From Ruminococcaceae bacterium UBA5905 (lineage in GTDB: Bacteria > Bacillota > Clostridia > Oscillospirales > Acutalibacteraceae), in the NCBI GenBank assembly GCA_002431285.1, contig DJEF01000007.1, positions 1 through 26,025 on the forward strand: 26,025 nucleotides of DNA. Reading direction: 5' to 3'. The position numbers were made by a program, and so were the translations under genes. Each line of letters begins with the position of its first letter. Position 1 is the stretch's first letter. The notes under the pieces are model-generated. The model saw only the letters and a program-made list of their open reading frames with translations. It did no database searches and was not told the origin of the DNA. Below are positions 1 to 6,308 of this stretch, piece after piece.

Positions 1-161
1 AAGTAGTAGAGATTTTCCTCAAACAGCTTTTTCGCCGCCTCCGCCATCGCCATGACCTGAGGCTCCAGGCTTTCCCGCAGCTGCATGGGTCCGCGCCGTC
101 CGTCCACAATGGGGCGAATGCCGATCGCCGGGTAGTCGCCGATGAGTTTCTTGTTTGCCAT
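1..161 (-). CDS. fucI: L-fucose isomerase, N-terminal fragment (cut by window edge)
   Basis: This is the first 53 codons of a gene running off the left edge. The translation contains the stretch PAIGIRPIVDGRRGPMQLRESLE, which matches the conserved N-terminus of L-fucose isomerases (IGIRP-x-x-DGRR followed by RESLE). Known family members convert L-fucose to L-fuculose in the cytoplasm, the first step of fucose catabolism, and also accept D-arabinose. The start is the ATG at 161-159, with a good ribosome site AGAAAGGAT just upstream (complement of 171-179). It is divergent from an AraC-type gene, a usual layout for a sugar operon and its regulator. The catalytic Mn-binding residues lie outside the window and cannot be checked. 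D-arabinose isomerase of the same family is the main alternative. Confidence 0.82.
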   Translation of the reverse strand, partial: MANKKLIGDYPAIGIRPIVDGRRGPMQLRESLEPQVMAMAEAAKKLFEENLYY

Positions 162-209
162 ACGCTGATCATCCTTTCTGCATTATGGGACTATTTTCCC
201 TATATTTTC

Positions 210-239
210 ATTATAGCACTTGTGTTTCGCCCCAAGCAA
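210..239 (-). promoter_or_regulatory. Predicted sigma-A promoter of the fucI-like gene
   Basis: On the minus strand, TTGCTT (complement of 234-239) lies 18 bp from a perfect TATAAT (complement of 210-215). The promoter reads leftward into the fucose isomerase gene. It is the mirror image of the rightward promoter at 220-249, and both share the same inverted repeat. Confidence 0.6.
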
Positions 240-249
240 GTGCTATAAT
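220..249 (+). promoter_or_regulatory. Predicted sigma-A promoter of the AraC-type gene
   Basis: TTGTGT (220-225) and a perfect TATAAT (244-249) are separated by 18 bp. The promoter lies within a perfect 13-bp inverted repeat: ATTATAGCACTTG at 210-222 and its complement at 237-249. It is interleaved with the leftward promoter, so the two polymerases would compete for the same DNA. Confidence 0.6.
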
Positions 250-303
250 GGATGAAAAATAGGACGATATTCACTTTTTGTCCCGAAAGGCGGATCGCAG
301 ACC

Positions 304-1167
304 ATGACATACACCAGCTGCAAAGAGCCCATCCGGCACGGCGCTTTCGATTTCCCCATTGCCTATTATGCGGTGAACGCCCAGCATCCCCGCTATCACA
401 TGATGTTCCACTGGCATCCGGAATACGAGATCGTGCGGGTGCAACGGGGGCGGCTGCACATGAATCTGGACGGCGCGGTCTTCACCGCCGAGGCGGGGGA
501 CACGGTGATCGTCAACGACGGGGTGTGCCACAGCGGCGAGCCGGAGGACTGCGAATACGCGTGTCTGGTGTTTGACCTGCACCGATTCGTCAAGGGCACC
601 CGCAGCGCATCGGCGGTGGTGGAGAATATCCTCGGCCACAAGCTGGCCATCGCCAGCCGGATGCCCCGGGGGGCGGAGGAGCTGGACACGCTGCTGGACG
701 GGCTGTTCGCCGCCATGCAGCAGCGGCAGCCGGGATATGAGCTGTTTGTGCAGGGGTATCTGTGCCAATGGCTGGGGCTGGTGGTGCGGGATCACCTGTA
801 CGGCCCGCTGGAAAACACCGCCCGCCGCCGCATCCACCAACAGTCGGCGCTGCGGGATGCCCTGACCTTTCTGGAGGACAATTATGCCGGACGGATCACG
901 CTGGACGATCTCGCCCGGGCGGCGGGCATGAACCGGAAATATTTCTGCACCCTGTTCCGCACCACCACCGGCCACACCCCCATCGACTATCTCAATCTCT
1001 ACCGGGTGGAGATGGCGCGGGGGCTGCTGCTGGCCGGCGACGAGCCGGTCACGCAGGTGGCGCTGGCCTGCGGATACAACGACGTGAGCTATTTCACCAA
1101 GATTTTCCGCCGCTACACCGGCGTAACCCCGCTGAATTATCGCCGCGGCGCCGAAAAACAGGCATAA
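304..1167 (+). CDS. AraC-family transcriptional regulator (cupin plus double HTH)
   Basis: A 287-residue regulator. The N-terminal part (about residues 10-100) looks like the cupin ligand pocket of AraC proteins, with the HWHPEYEI strand typical of sugar-responsive members. The C-terminal 100 residues carry the two helix-turn-helix motifs: ITLDDLARAAGMNRKYFCTLF, then VTQVALACGYNDVSYFTKIFRRYTGVTP, the family signature. The start ATG at 304 is preceded by AAAGGCGG (286-293). The gene is divergent from the L-fucose isomerase gene, so it is probably the activator or repressor of that operon, with fucose or a derivative as the likely effector. The effector is inferred from position only. pdaA follows 47 bp downstream on the same strand, with no terminator other than the hairpin at 1177-1206. 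Confidence 0.88.
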   Translation: MTYTSCKEPIRHGAFDFPIAYYAVNAQHPRYHMMFHWHPEYEIVRVQRGRLHMNLDGAVFTAEAGDTVIVNDGVCHSGEPEDCEYACLVFDLHRFVKGTRSASAVVENILGHKLAIASRMPRGAEELDTLLDGLFAAMQQRQPGYELFVQGYLCQWLGLVVRDHLYGPLENTARRRIHQQSALRDALTFLEDNYAGRITLDDLARAAGMNRKYFCTLFRTTTGHTPIDYLNLYRVEMARGLLLAGDEPVTQVALACGYNDVSYFTKIFRRYTGVTPLNYRRGAEKQA

Positions 1168-1190
1168 ACCCTTTGTCCCCCTCCATACCA
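1162..1190 (+). promoter_or_regulatory. Candidate sigma-G (forespore) promoter of pdaA
   Basis: GCATA (1162-1166) and CATACCA (1184-1190) are spaced by 17 bp. This is close to the Bacillus sigma-G pattern (GMATR, then CATnMTA), with one mismatch in the -10 element. B. subtilis pdaA is known to be forespore-expressed under sigma-G. Initiation would fall near 1197, just ahead of the ribosome site. The call is an inference from pattern and gene identity. Confidence 0.4.
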
Positions 1191-1206
1191 TAAGGTATTG
1201 GAGGGG
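1177..1206 (+). promoter_or_regulatory. Hairpin that would mask the pdaA ribosome binding site
   Basis: The left arm CCCCTCCATACC pairs with GGTATTGGAGGGG (1194-1206), with one bulged base and an ATAA loop (1190-1193). The right arm contains the pdaA ribosome site GGAGGGG (1200-1206). No T-run follows, so this is not an ordinary terminator. RNA reading in from araC would contain both arms. RNA started near 1197 would lack the left arm. Confidence 0.5.
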
Positions 1207-1214
1207 TGATTTGT

Positions 1215-2024
1215 ATGTATTGGATCGTGCGGCGCAAGCAGGCGGTGCTGGCGCTGGCGGCGGCGGTGGCGGTGCTGGGCAGCGCCATCGGCGTCAGCGC
1301 CTACGGACAGCAGCGGGCGGCAGTCGCAGCCGCAGCCGGCGGCAATTGGGGACTGGGCTTCCACGAGGCGGGGCAGCCGCCCACCGGCAACGCCTCCCGG
1401 GAGGCGCTGGCGGCGCATAACGCCTATTTTCTGGGGGATACCAACCAAAAGACCATCTATCTGACCTTTGACTGCGGCTATGAGAACGGCAACACCGCCC
1501 CGATCCTCGATGCGCTGAAAAAGCACAACGCGCCGGGCGCGTTCTTCGTGGTGGGGCATTTTCTGGAAACCGCGCCGGAGCTGGTGCAGCGGATGGTGGC
1601 GGAGGGGCACACGGTGGGGAACCACACCTGGCACCACCCGGATATGTCCGCCATCGCCGACCGCGCCGCCTTTGAAAAAGAGCTGCACGCGGTGGAGGAA
1701 GCATACCAGCAGCTCACCGGGCAGACGATGCCCAGGTATTATCGCCCGCCCCAGGGCAAATACAGCGAAAAAAATCTGGAAATGGCGTGCGATATGGGAT
1801 ACCACACCTTTTTCTGGAGTCTCGCCTATGTGGACTGGTACGCCGACCGGCAGCCCACGGCGCAGCAGGCATTCGACAAGCTGCTGCCCCGCATCCATCC
1901 CGGCGCCATCGTGCTGCTGCACAGCACCTCCGCCACCAATGCCGCCATTCTCGACGAGCTGCTGACCAAATGGGAGGAAATGGGCTATACCTTCGGCAAA
2001 ATTTCCGACCTGTGCACCGCATAA
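1215..2024 (+). CDS. pdaA: PdaA-like polysaccharide deacetylase (spore cortex delta-lactam synthesis)
   Basis: A 269-residue protein with a basic N-terminus (IVRRKQ) and one hydrophobic segment (about residues 8-25), so it is exported or anchored outside the membrane. The NodB domain follows: motif 1 is LTFDCGYENGN, where PdaA proteins also replace TFDDG with TFDxGYENG. Motif 2 is GNHTWHHPD (metal-binding His pair), motif 3 RPPQGKYS, and a late motif LLHSTSATNA. PdaA removes acetyl groups from N-acetylmuramic acid in cortex peptidoglycan so that muramic-delta-lactam can form, which is needed for germination. The ATG at 1215 is chosen over an in-frame GTG at 1206 because GGAGGGG sits 8 bases before it. 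A sigma-G-like promoter lies directly upstream. The gene implies a spore former. A vegetative peptidoglycan deacetylase is the alternative. Confidence 0.82.
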   Translation: MYWIVRRKQAVLALAAAVAVLGSAIGVSAYGQQRAAVAAAAGGNWGLGFHEAGQPPTGNASREALAAHNAYFLGDTNQKTIYLTFDCGYENGNTAPILDALKKHNAPGAFFVVGHFLETAPELVQRMVAEGHTVGNHTWHHPDMSAIADRAAFEKELHAVEEAYQQLTGQTMPRYYRPPQGKYSEKNLEMACDMGYHTFFWSLAYVDWYADRQPTAQQAFDKLLPRIHPGAIVLLHSTSATNAAILDELLTKWEEMGYTFGKISDLCTA

Positions 2025-2137
2025 AGAGCGGCGGCAGCGGACATACTGACAATGCCGCGCGTCGACCGGTTTTCCCCGGCCGTGCGGCAAGGCTGCGGAG
2101 CATTCCGCGTCAATCCGTCAGAAAGGAGACTGCCGCC

Positions 2138-2302
2138 ATGGAACACGCAAATAAGAGCATTCACTGCACTGTGACCTCCTGCTCCAACCACTGCAACTGC
2201 GAGGATTATTGCAGCCTGGACAGTATTCAGGTCGGTACCCATGAGTCTGACCCGAAGATGGATCAATGCACCGATTGCCAGTCCTTTATGAAGAAGAACT
2301 GA
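2138..2302 (+). CDS. Small cysteine-rich DUF1540 domain protein
   Basis: A 54-residue protein with seven cysteines: HCTVTSCSNHCNCEDYC near the N-terminus and QCTDCQSF near the end. This fits the DUF1540 pattern, a short domain common in Clostridia with presumed metal-binding cysteines and no established function. The start ATG at 2138 follows a strong ribosome site, AGAAAGGAG (2120-2128). The gene sits 113 bp after pdaA and is followed within 3 bp by a very strong terminator. A link to sporulation is possible from the neighbour alone, but nothing in the sequence proves it. Confidence 0.75.
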   Translation: MEHANKSIHCTVTSCSNHCNCEDYCSLDSIQVGTHESDPKMDQCTDCQSFMKKN

Positions 2303-2304
2303 CG

Positions 2305-2355
2305 AAATCGTCCGGCCCCGTCCCCGCATACGCGGGGACGGGGCCGGACGATTTT
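2305..2355 (+). terminator. Strong rho-independent terminator after the DUF1540 gene
   Basis: A perfect 23-bp stem (2305-2327 with 2332-2354), very GC-rich in the middle with AAAT/ATTT at its base and an ATAC loop. TTTT follows on the plus strand. The minus strand also has an A/T base, so it may work for the converging ferredoxin transcript too. Confidence 0.85.
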
Positions 2356-2376
2356 AATCGAGAAGATAATTAGATA

Positions 2377-2490
2377 TCAGTCGTTGGCTGTTAGTCAATA
2401 GGAGAACGAGGTGGAGTCTGTGCGCCCATCTTACCCTCCGCACAGTCTCCGCCCCGTTCTCCTAACACCTACTTACTAACGACTAACGAC
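2377..2490. repeat. Palindromic element with heptamer arms (copy 1)
   Basis: An inverted-repeat element. Inner arms 2400-2424 and 2439-2463 are 25 bp with three mismatches (AGGAGAACG at the outer end, CTGTGCG at the inner end) around a 14-nt loop. Outside them, on both sides and facing inward, are 7-bp units. On the plus strand these are TCAGTCG, TTGGCTG, TTAGTCA, ATAGGAG. On the minus strand they are TTAGTCG, TTAGTAA, GTAGGTG, TTAGGAG. The right end overlaps the 3' end of the ferredoxin gene and supplies its stop codon. Related units occur at 5377-5439 and 24283-24325. Confidence 0.75.
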
Positions 2491-2679
2491 TTCAATCACC
2501 GCCACCGGGCAGGAGTCGGCGGCCTCCCGCACCGCATCCTCCTCGGCGGCCGCCGGGGCGGCGTACACCTCGGCCAGTCCGTCCTCCGCCATGCGGAATA
2601 CCGCCGGGCAAATCTCGGCGCACTGGCCGCAGCCGATGCACCCGTCCCGATCAATGGATACCTCCATGGGCTTTGCCAT
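2476..2679 (-). CDS. Single-cluster [4Fe-4S] ferredoxin
   Basis: A 67-residue electron carrier. The cluster motif CIGCGQCAEICP holds three cysteines plus the Cys-Pro of the classical pattern. The remote cysteine is in DSCPVAVIEV near the end, so one [4Fe-4S] cluster is expected, as in the Clostridium thermoaceticum/Thermotoga ferredoxin type. It acts in the cytoplasm as a low-potential donor or acceptor. An in-frame GTG start exists at 2682, but the ATG at 2679 is preferred because GGGAGGTGAT (complement of 2685-2694) is at better spacing. The last residues (VVSR) and the TAG stop are encoded by the TTAGTCG heptamer repeat, so the original C-terminus may have been replaced. The gene is divergent from the second AraC gene. 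Confidence 0.88.
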   Translation of the reverse strand: MAKPMEVSIDRDGCIGCGQCAEICPAVFRMAEDGLAEVYAAPAAAEEDAVREAADSCPVAVIEVVSR

Positions 2680-2800
2680 CACAGATCACCTCCCTTTTCC
2701 TCCAGTATGCGCATATGTCCGGGGGCTTATTCCGCCGCCGGAAAAACCCGCCGGGCAGCAAACAAAAATCGCAATATATCGCCTAAGCGCAAAAAGAATA

Positions 2801-2828
2801 TTGCAATTCCGGCTATTTCTGCTATACT
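2801..2828 (+). promoter_or_regulatory. Predicted sigma-A promoter of the second AraC gene
   Basis: TTGCAA (2801-2806), 16 bp, then TATACT (2823-2828), about 115 bp before the ATG. A 7-bp inverted repeat, GCAATAT (2771-2777) and ATATTGC (2798-2804), overlaps the -35 box and could be an operator. Confidence 0.5.
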
Positions 2829-2943
2829 GGAATACAAAGGAACGCGACGGAAAATCGGCTGCAGCGGGAGCCGCCGGTTTTGCGCAGCGGCAAAAGGACG
2901 GCCGTGCCGCGCCACGCCGCACGGAGAGAGAGGGATCGACGCC

Positions 2944-3741
2944 ATGGCATTCTGTCAACAGCTGCACGCCGCCCCGGTGCACGGCTGGTATGCGGAGGGA
3001 CGCTCCGTCATGCGGGGCGAGGAATTTCACAACGAGCACGAAATCCTGTATCTGTTCCAGGCCGAGGGGCAGTTCCTCTCGGAGGGGGAGAGCGTGCCGC
3101 TCCACCCGGATATGCTGCTGCTGATCCCGAAGGAACGCTTTCACAACTTCAAATTCACCCGGGAGGAATCCTACCGGCGGTGTCGGCTCTGGTTTCCGGA
3201 TGTGCCGGAGTGGAGCTGTCTGCTGCGCCCGTGCATGGATCGCATACGCATCCTGCACACCCCCACGCCGGAGATCGACCGGCTGTTCCGGCGGCTGCGG
3301 GACTGTCTGTGCGCCGCCCCGGAGGACACCCCGGAGGAGGAAAAGGCGCTGTTCCTCCGCACGGCGGCGGTGCAGCTGCTGTTCGCCGTGAAAGAGTCTC
3401 TGGACGGCTTTTCTGCCGCCGCATCCCGGGACGAGCATTCGCTCATCAGCCGGGCGCTGCGCTATGTGAACGGCCACTACCGGGAACCGATCACGCTGGC
3501 CCGGACGGCGGCGGCGCTGTTTGTATCCGCCTCCCAGCTCTCCCACAGCTTCCGGCGGGAGCTGAACCTCTCTTTCTATCAATATGTGCTGCAAAAACGG
3601 CTGGTGTACGCCCGCCAGCTCATCCGCTCCGGCGAGACCGCCGCCACCGCCGCAGCTCGAAGCGGATTCTCCGATTATTCCGCCTTTTTCCGCGCCTACA
3701 AAAAAGCCTACGGCTGCGCCCCCTCCCAGGCGCCACGCTGA
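2944..3741 (+). CDS. AraC-family transcriptional regulator
   Basis: A 265-residue regulator. The N-terminal cupin-like region contains FHNEHEILYLFQAEGQF and the HPDMLLLIPKERFH strand typical of AraC ligand domains. The C-terminal domain carries ITLARTAAALFVSASQLSHSF and then AATAAARSGFSDYSAFFRAYKKAYGCAPSQ, the two HTH elements. The frame is open upstream to 2707, but the ATG at 2944 is chosen because a GGAGAGAGAGGG ribosome site (2923-2934) precedes it and the cupin domain begins directly after. The propeller protein gene follows by 97 bp on the same strand with no terminator between, so it is a plausible target or co-transcribed partner. The inducer is unknown, though a sugar is likely from the family and neighbour. 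Confidence 0.85.
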   Translation: MAFCQQLHAAPVHGWYAEGRSVMRGEEFHNEHEILYLFQAEGQFLSEGESVPLHPDMLLLIPKERFHNFKFTREESYRRCRLWFPDVPEWSCLLRPCMDRIRILHTPTPEIDRLFRRLRDCLCAAPEDTPEEEKALFLRTAAVQLLFAVKESLDGFSAAASRDEHSLISRALRYVNGHYREPITLARTAAALFVSASQLSHSFRRELNLSFYQYVLQKRLVYARQLIRSGETAATAAARSGFSDYSAFFRAYKKAYGCAPSQAPR

Positions 3742-3838
3742 CGGCGCCTTGTGCAGGAATGTCCATGCGGATTGCCGGTTATGCAATGGAACGGGGCTTT
3801 CCCCCATGATACAATGAGCGGAAAAGGAGGCGCAACGC

Positions 3839-5380
3839 ATGGAACGGTTATACAACAATATTCTGCTGTCCGCCCCGGACGCCCCGTCGGACGCCCGGCA
3901 CGTGCCCTATCTGGAGCACCCGCCTGCGGTGATCGACGTATCGGTGGGACGGCAGCTGTTCGTGGACGATTTTCTCATCGACCGCACCGATCTGAAGCCC
4001 GCATACCATACCGCCCGAAAGACCGGCGCGCCGGTGCTGTTTCCGGAGACCCCGTGGGAGCGGGACGGCGCGCCCTGCGCCTGCCCGAAAAGCGGCGGCG
4101 TATGGTACGACGAGCGGGAGCGGAAATTCAAGATGTGGTATGAGGCCGGATGGCTGCGGCATCTGGCCTATGCGGAATCGACGGACGGTCTCACATGGGA
4201 GCGGCCGGATCTGGGGATCGTGGCGGGAACCAACCAAATCCTGCCCTATACCCCCCGGCCGGACGCGCTGGATATAACCCCCGGCGATACCACCTATCTG
4301 CGGCCGGATTCCACCACCGTCTGGATCGACGATGCCGCCCCTCCGGAAGAACGGTATAAGCTCTTTCTGCGCAATCCCGGGGCGCAGATGCCGGGGCTGG
4401 CCGCCGTCAGCGGCGACGGCATCCACTTCTCGCGGTTCCATCAGACGGGGGACACCTTCGACCGCAGCACCGTATTCTACAATCCTTTCCGTCAAAAATG
4501 GGTCTACAGCATCCGGGCGGCTGACGCTCAGCCGGACAGCCGGTTATTGCGCTATCGGCGATACCGGGAATGCGCCGATTATCTGGAGGGCGCGGCCTGG
4601 ACCCCGGCCGATGCCCGGCCCTGGCTCTATTGCGACGGGCTGGATCGGCCTCACCCCTACATCGGCTTTCCGCCCCAGCTGTATAATGTGGACTGCGTGG
4701 GCTATGAGAGTCTCATGCTGGGGATGTTCCAGATCATGTACGGCCCGGAGAACCATATATGCGAGCAATACGGCGTGCCGAAGATCACCGAGCTGATCCC
4801 CATGTACAGCCGGGACGGCTACCACTTCTCCCGTCCCTGCCGGGACAGTCTCATTCCCGCCTCCATGCACCCGGGGGCATGGGATCGGGGCTATATCCAG
4901 TCGGTGGGCGGCGTGCTGGTGATCCACGGTGACGAGCTGTGGATCTATTATGCCGGTTTCGGCGGCGATCCCGCTTACAGCGGCCGCCCATGGACGGAGA
5001 ACGGGATGTACCACAACGGCGCCACCGGGCTGGCGACGCTGCGCCGGGACGGCTTTGTATCCATGGACGGCGACGGGCGGCTCACCACGCGGCCGCTGTG
5101 CATGACCGGCAAATCCGGTATGCTGGTCAATATCGACGGCGACGTTTCGGTACGGCTGCTTTCCGCGGACGGCGCCGGGCTGGCGGTCTCCCGGCCGTTT
5201 GCGGGGGACAGCACCCATCAGCCGGTGGTGTTCCCCGGCTTTGACCTGCGCAGGCTGAACGAAACGCCCTTCCGGCTGGAGCTGGATGTGCACGGAAAGC
5301 TCTATTCCTTCGGGTTCACCGACGACACCGGGGACTGCGGCGGTGCACGGGGAGCGGGAAAAGCAGCCGGCAGCTATTAG
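3839..5380 (+). CDS. Predicted glycosidase-like beta-propeller protein (GH32/GH43-like fold)
   Basis: A 513-residue protein without signal peptide. Visible signatures are VGRQLFVDDFLID near residue 35, SGGVWYDERERKFKMWYEA near 85-100, then AESTDGLTWERPDLG, PMYSRDGYHFSRP, ELWIYYAGFGG and GLATLRRDGFVSMDG. Repeated 'DG-x-x-W/F' and 'WxxYxxG' strands are typical of five-bladed propeller sugar hydrolases. Similar proteins are usually annotated only as glycoside-hydrolase-like. I cannot assign a substrate or confirm a catalytic acid pair. The ATG at 3839 has AAAAGGAGG (3822-3830) before it. The tail after the GFTDDTGD stretch is low-complexity (Gly/Ala/Lys), and its TAG stop is the first unit of a heptamer repeat, so the end may have been altered. 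Position behind an AraC gene suggests induced carbohydrate use. Confidence 0.6.
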   Translation: MERLYNNILLSAPDAPSDARHVPYLEHPPAVIDVSVGRQLFVDDFLIDRTDLKPAYHTARKTGAPVLFPETPWERDGAPCACPKSGGVWYDERERKFKMWYEAGWLRHLAYAESTDGLTWERPDLGIVAGTNQILPYTPRPDALDITPGDTTYLRPDSTTVWIDDAAPPEERYKLFLRNPGAQMPGLAAVSGDGIHFSRFHQTGDTFDRSTVFYNPFRQKWVYSIRAADAQPDSRLLRYRRYRECADYLEGAAWTPADARPWLYCDGLDRPHPYIGFPPQLYNVDCVGYESLMLGMFQIMYGPENHICEQYGVPKITELIPMYSRDGYHFSRPCRDSLIPASMHPGAWDRGYIQSVGGVLVIHGDELWIYYAGFGGDPAYSGRPWTENGMYHNGATGLATLRRDGFVSMDGDGRLTTRPLCMTGKSGMLVNIDGDVSVRLLSADGAGLAVSRPFAGDSTHQPVVFPGFDLRRLNETPFRLELDVHGKLYSFGFTDDTGDCGGARGAGKAAGSY

Positions 5381-5439
5381 TCGTTAGTCGTTAGTCATTA
5401 GTCGTTAGTCGTTAGTTGTTAGTTGTTAGGAGTTAGGGG
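5377..5439 (+). repeat. Nine tandem heptamers, TTAGTCG family (copy 2)
   Basis: Nine consecutive 7-bp units run in phase: TTAGTCG twice, TTAGTCA, TTAGTCG twice, TTAGTTG twice, TTAGGAG, TTAGGGG. The first unit contains the TAG stop of the propeller protein gene (5378-5380). The order TTAGTCG, then TTAGGAG, then a G-rich block is the same as in the arms of copies 1 and 3. Confidence 0.88.
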
Positions 5440-5475
5440 AGCGGCGGACGGATCGAAAAGCGCCAACCCATGCAG

Positions 5476-5525
5476 AATGCCCCTTGCGCCGGGTACGCAG
5501 AACCCGGTGCAAGGGGCATTGTTTT
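5476..5525. terminator. Bidirectional terminator hairpin between converging genes
   Basis: Arms 5476-5494 and 5502-5520 pair over 19 bp with a single G-U position and a 7-nt loop. GTTTTC follows on the plus strand. It lies between the propeller gene (plus) and the deacetylase gene (minus) and probably ends transcripts from at least the plus side. Confidence 0.72.
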
Positions 5526-5584
5526 CGGTTTGGCCGCATTCAAGAGCGCCGCCTGTGTGCGGCTGACCCGCGACGGCAGGCATC

Positions 5585-6295
5585 TCAATCCATTCCCAGC
5601 AGTACCTGCCGGTTGGTGCCGTAGAACACGTCCTCCCGGCGGGCAATATGCTTGCAGAACAGCTCAAACACGTCCCAATCGTCGTGAATATCAAATTCAA
5701 AGGAATGTCCCCAGATATAGAACACCTGGGGCTGCTCCAGCGTCGTTTCATCCAGCGCCAAAAATGCGTCTGCCAGCCGGAACAGATCCGCCCACCGGTT
5801 ATGATGGTGGATGGTGGGGCAGAAGTTGATGAGGTCGGTCTGGGGCGCAAAGGAATCGGTGTCGGTGGTATTGCGCACATAGCGAATGCCGGTGCGCTCC
5901 CGCACCAGCCGCTGCACCCGCTCATCCGCCGCTTCGGAGGAACAGGGATACGCCATCCCCACCACCTCATAGCCTGCCAGCTCCGACAGTGCCAGCCGAT
6001 CCTCCTCCACTTCCCGGATGACCTCCTCGTCCGCCAGCCGGATCAACGCCGGGTGATGGACGGTGTGGGCGGCGATCTCGTGGTTTTTATACACCGCCGC
6101 CACCTCCTCCGGACGCCACTTCACATGGGCTACGGTGACCCCCTCCCGAACAAGACCGCCTCCGGTGCCCAGCAGCCCGGAATTCAGGTTAAAGGTGCAT
6201 TTCAGCCCATACTTGTCCAGAATGGAAATGAGCCGCCGGTCCTGGGTTGTGCCGTCGTCATAGCTGAAGGTGATCGCTTTTTTGAAGTGTGGCAT
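5585..6295 (-). CDS. NodB-type polysaccharide deacetylase family protein, cytoplasmic
   Basis: A 236-residue protein without signal peptide. Motif 1 is ITFSYDDGTTQDRRL (the metal-binding Asp pair of NodB domains) and motif 2 is EIAAHTVHHPAL (the two metal-binding histidines). Later YVRNTTDTDSF and FYIWGHSFEFD complete the barrel. The family removes N- or O-acetyl groups from polysaccharides. Lack of a signal peptide suggests an intracellular or small-oligosaccharide substrate, which I cannot name. The start is the ATG at 6295, 13 bp after the lepA stop, with AAGGGAAG inside the gap as ribosome site. This makes it the second gene of a lepA operon and probably read from the lepA promoter. Confidence 0.75.
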   Translation of the reverse strand: MPHFKKAITFSYDDGTTQDRRLISILDKYGLKCTFNLNSGLLGTGGGLVREGVTVAHVKWRPEEVAAVYKNHEIAAHTVHHPALIRLADEEVIREVEEDRLALSELAGYEVVGMAYPCSSEAADERVQRLVRERTGIRYVRNTTDTDSFAPQTDLINFCPTIHHHNRWADLFRLADAFLALDETTLEQPQVFYIWGHSFEFDIHDDWDVFELFCKHIARREDVFYGTNRQVLLGMD

Positions 6296-6308
6296 ATGCA
6301 AACTTCCC

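Noticed and set aside
271..1191. Long minus-strand open frame opposite the AraC gene
   Set aside because: It is antisense to a clearly recognisable AraC protein, with His/Arg/Gly-rich composition typical of a shadow frame in GC-rich DNA. The same reasoning excludes the long frames opposite lepA (6270-8360), opposite prmA/GH95 (9074-11449) and opposite dnaA (17733-19094).
5377..5439. Heptamer tandem repeat as a CRISPR array or integron site
   Set aside because: No spacers between units and unit length is only 7 bp; no cas or integrase gene nearby.
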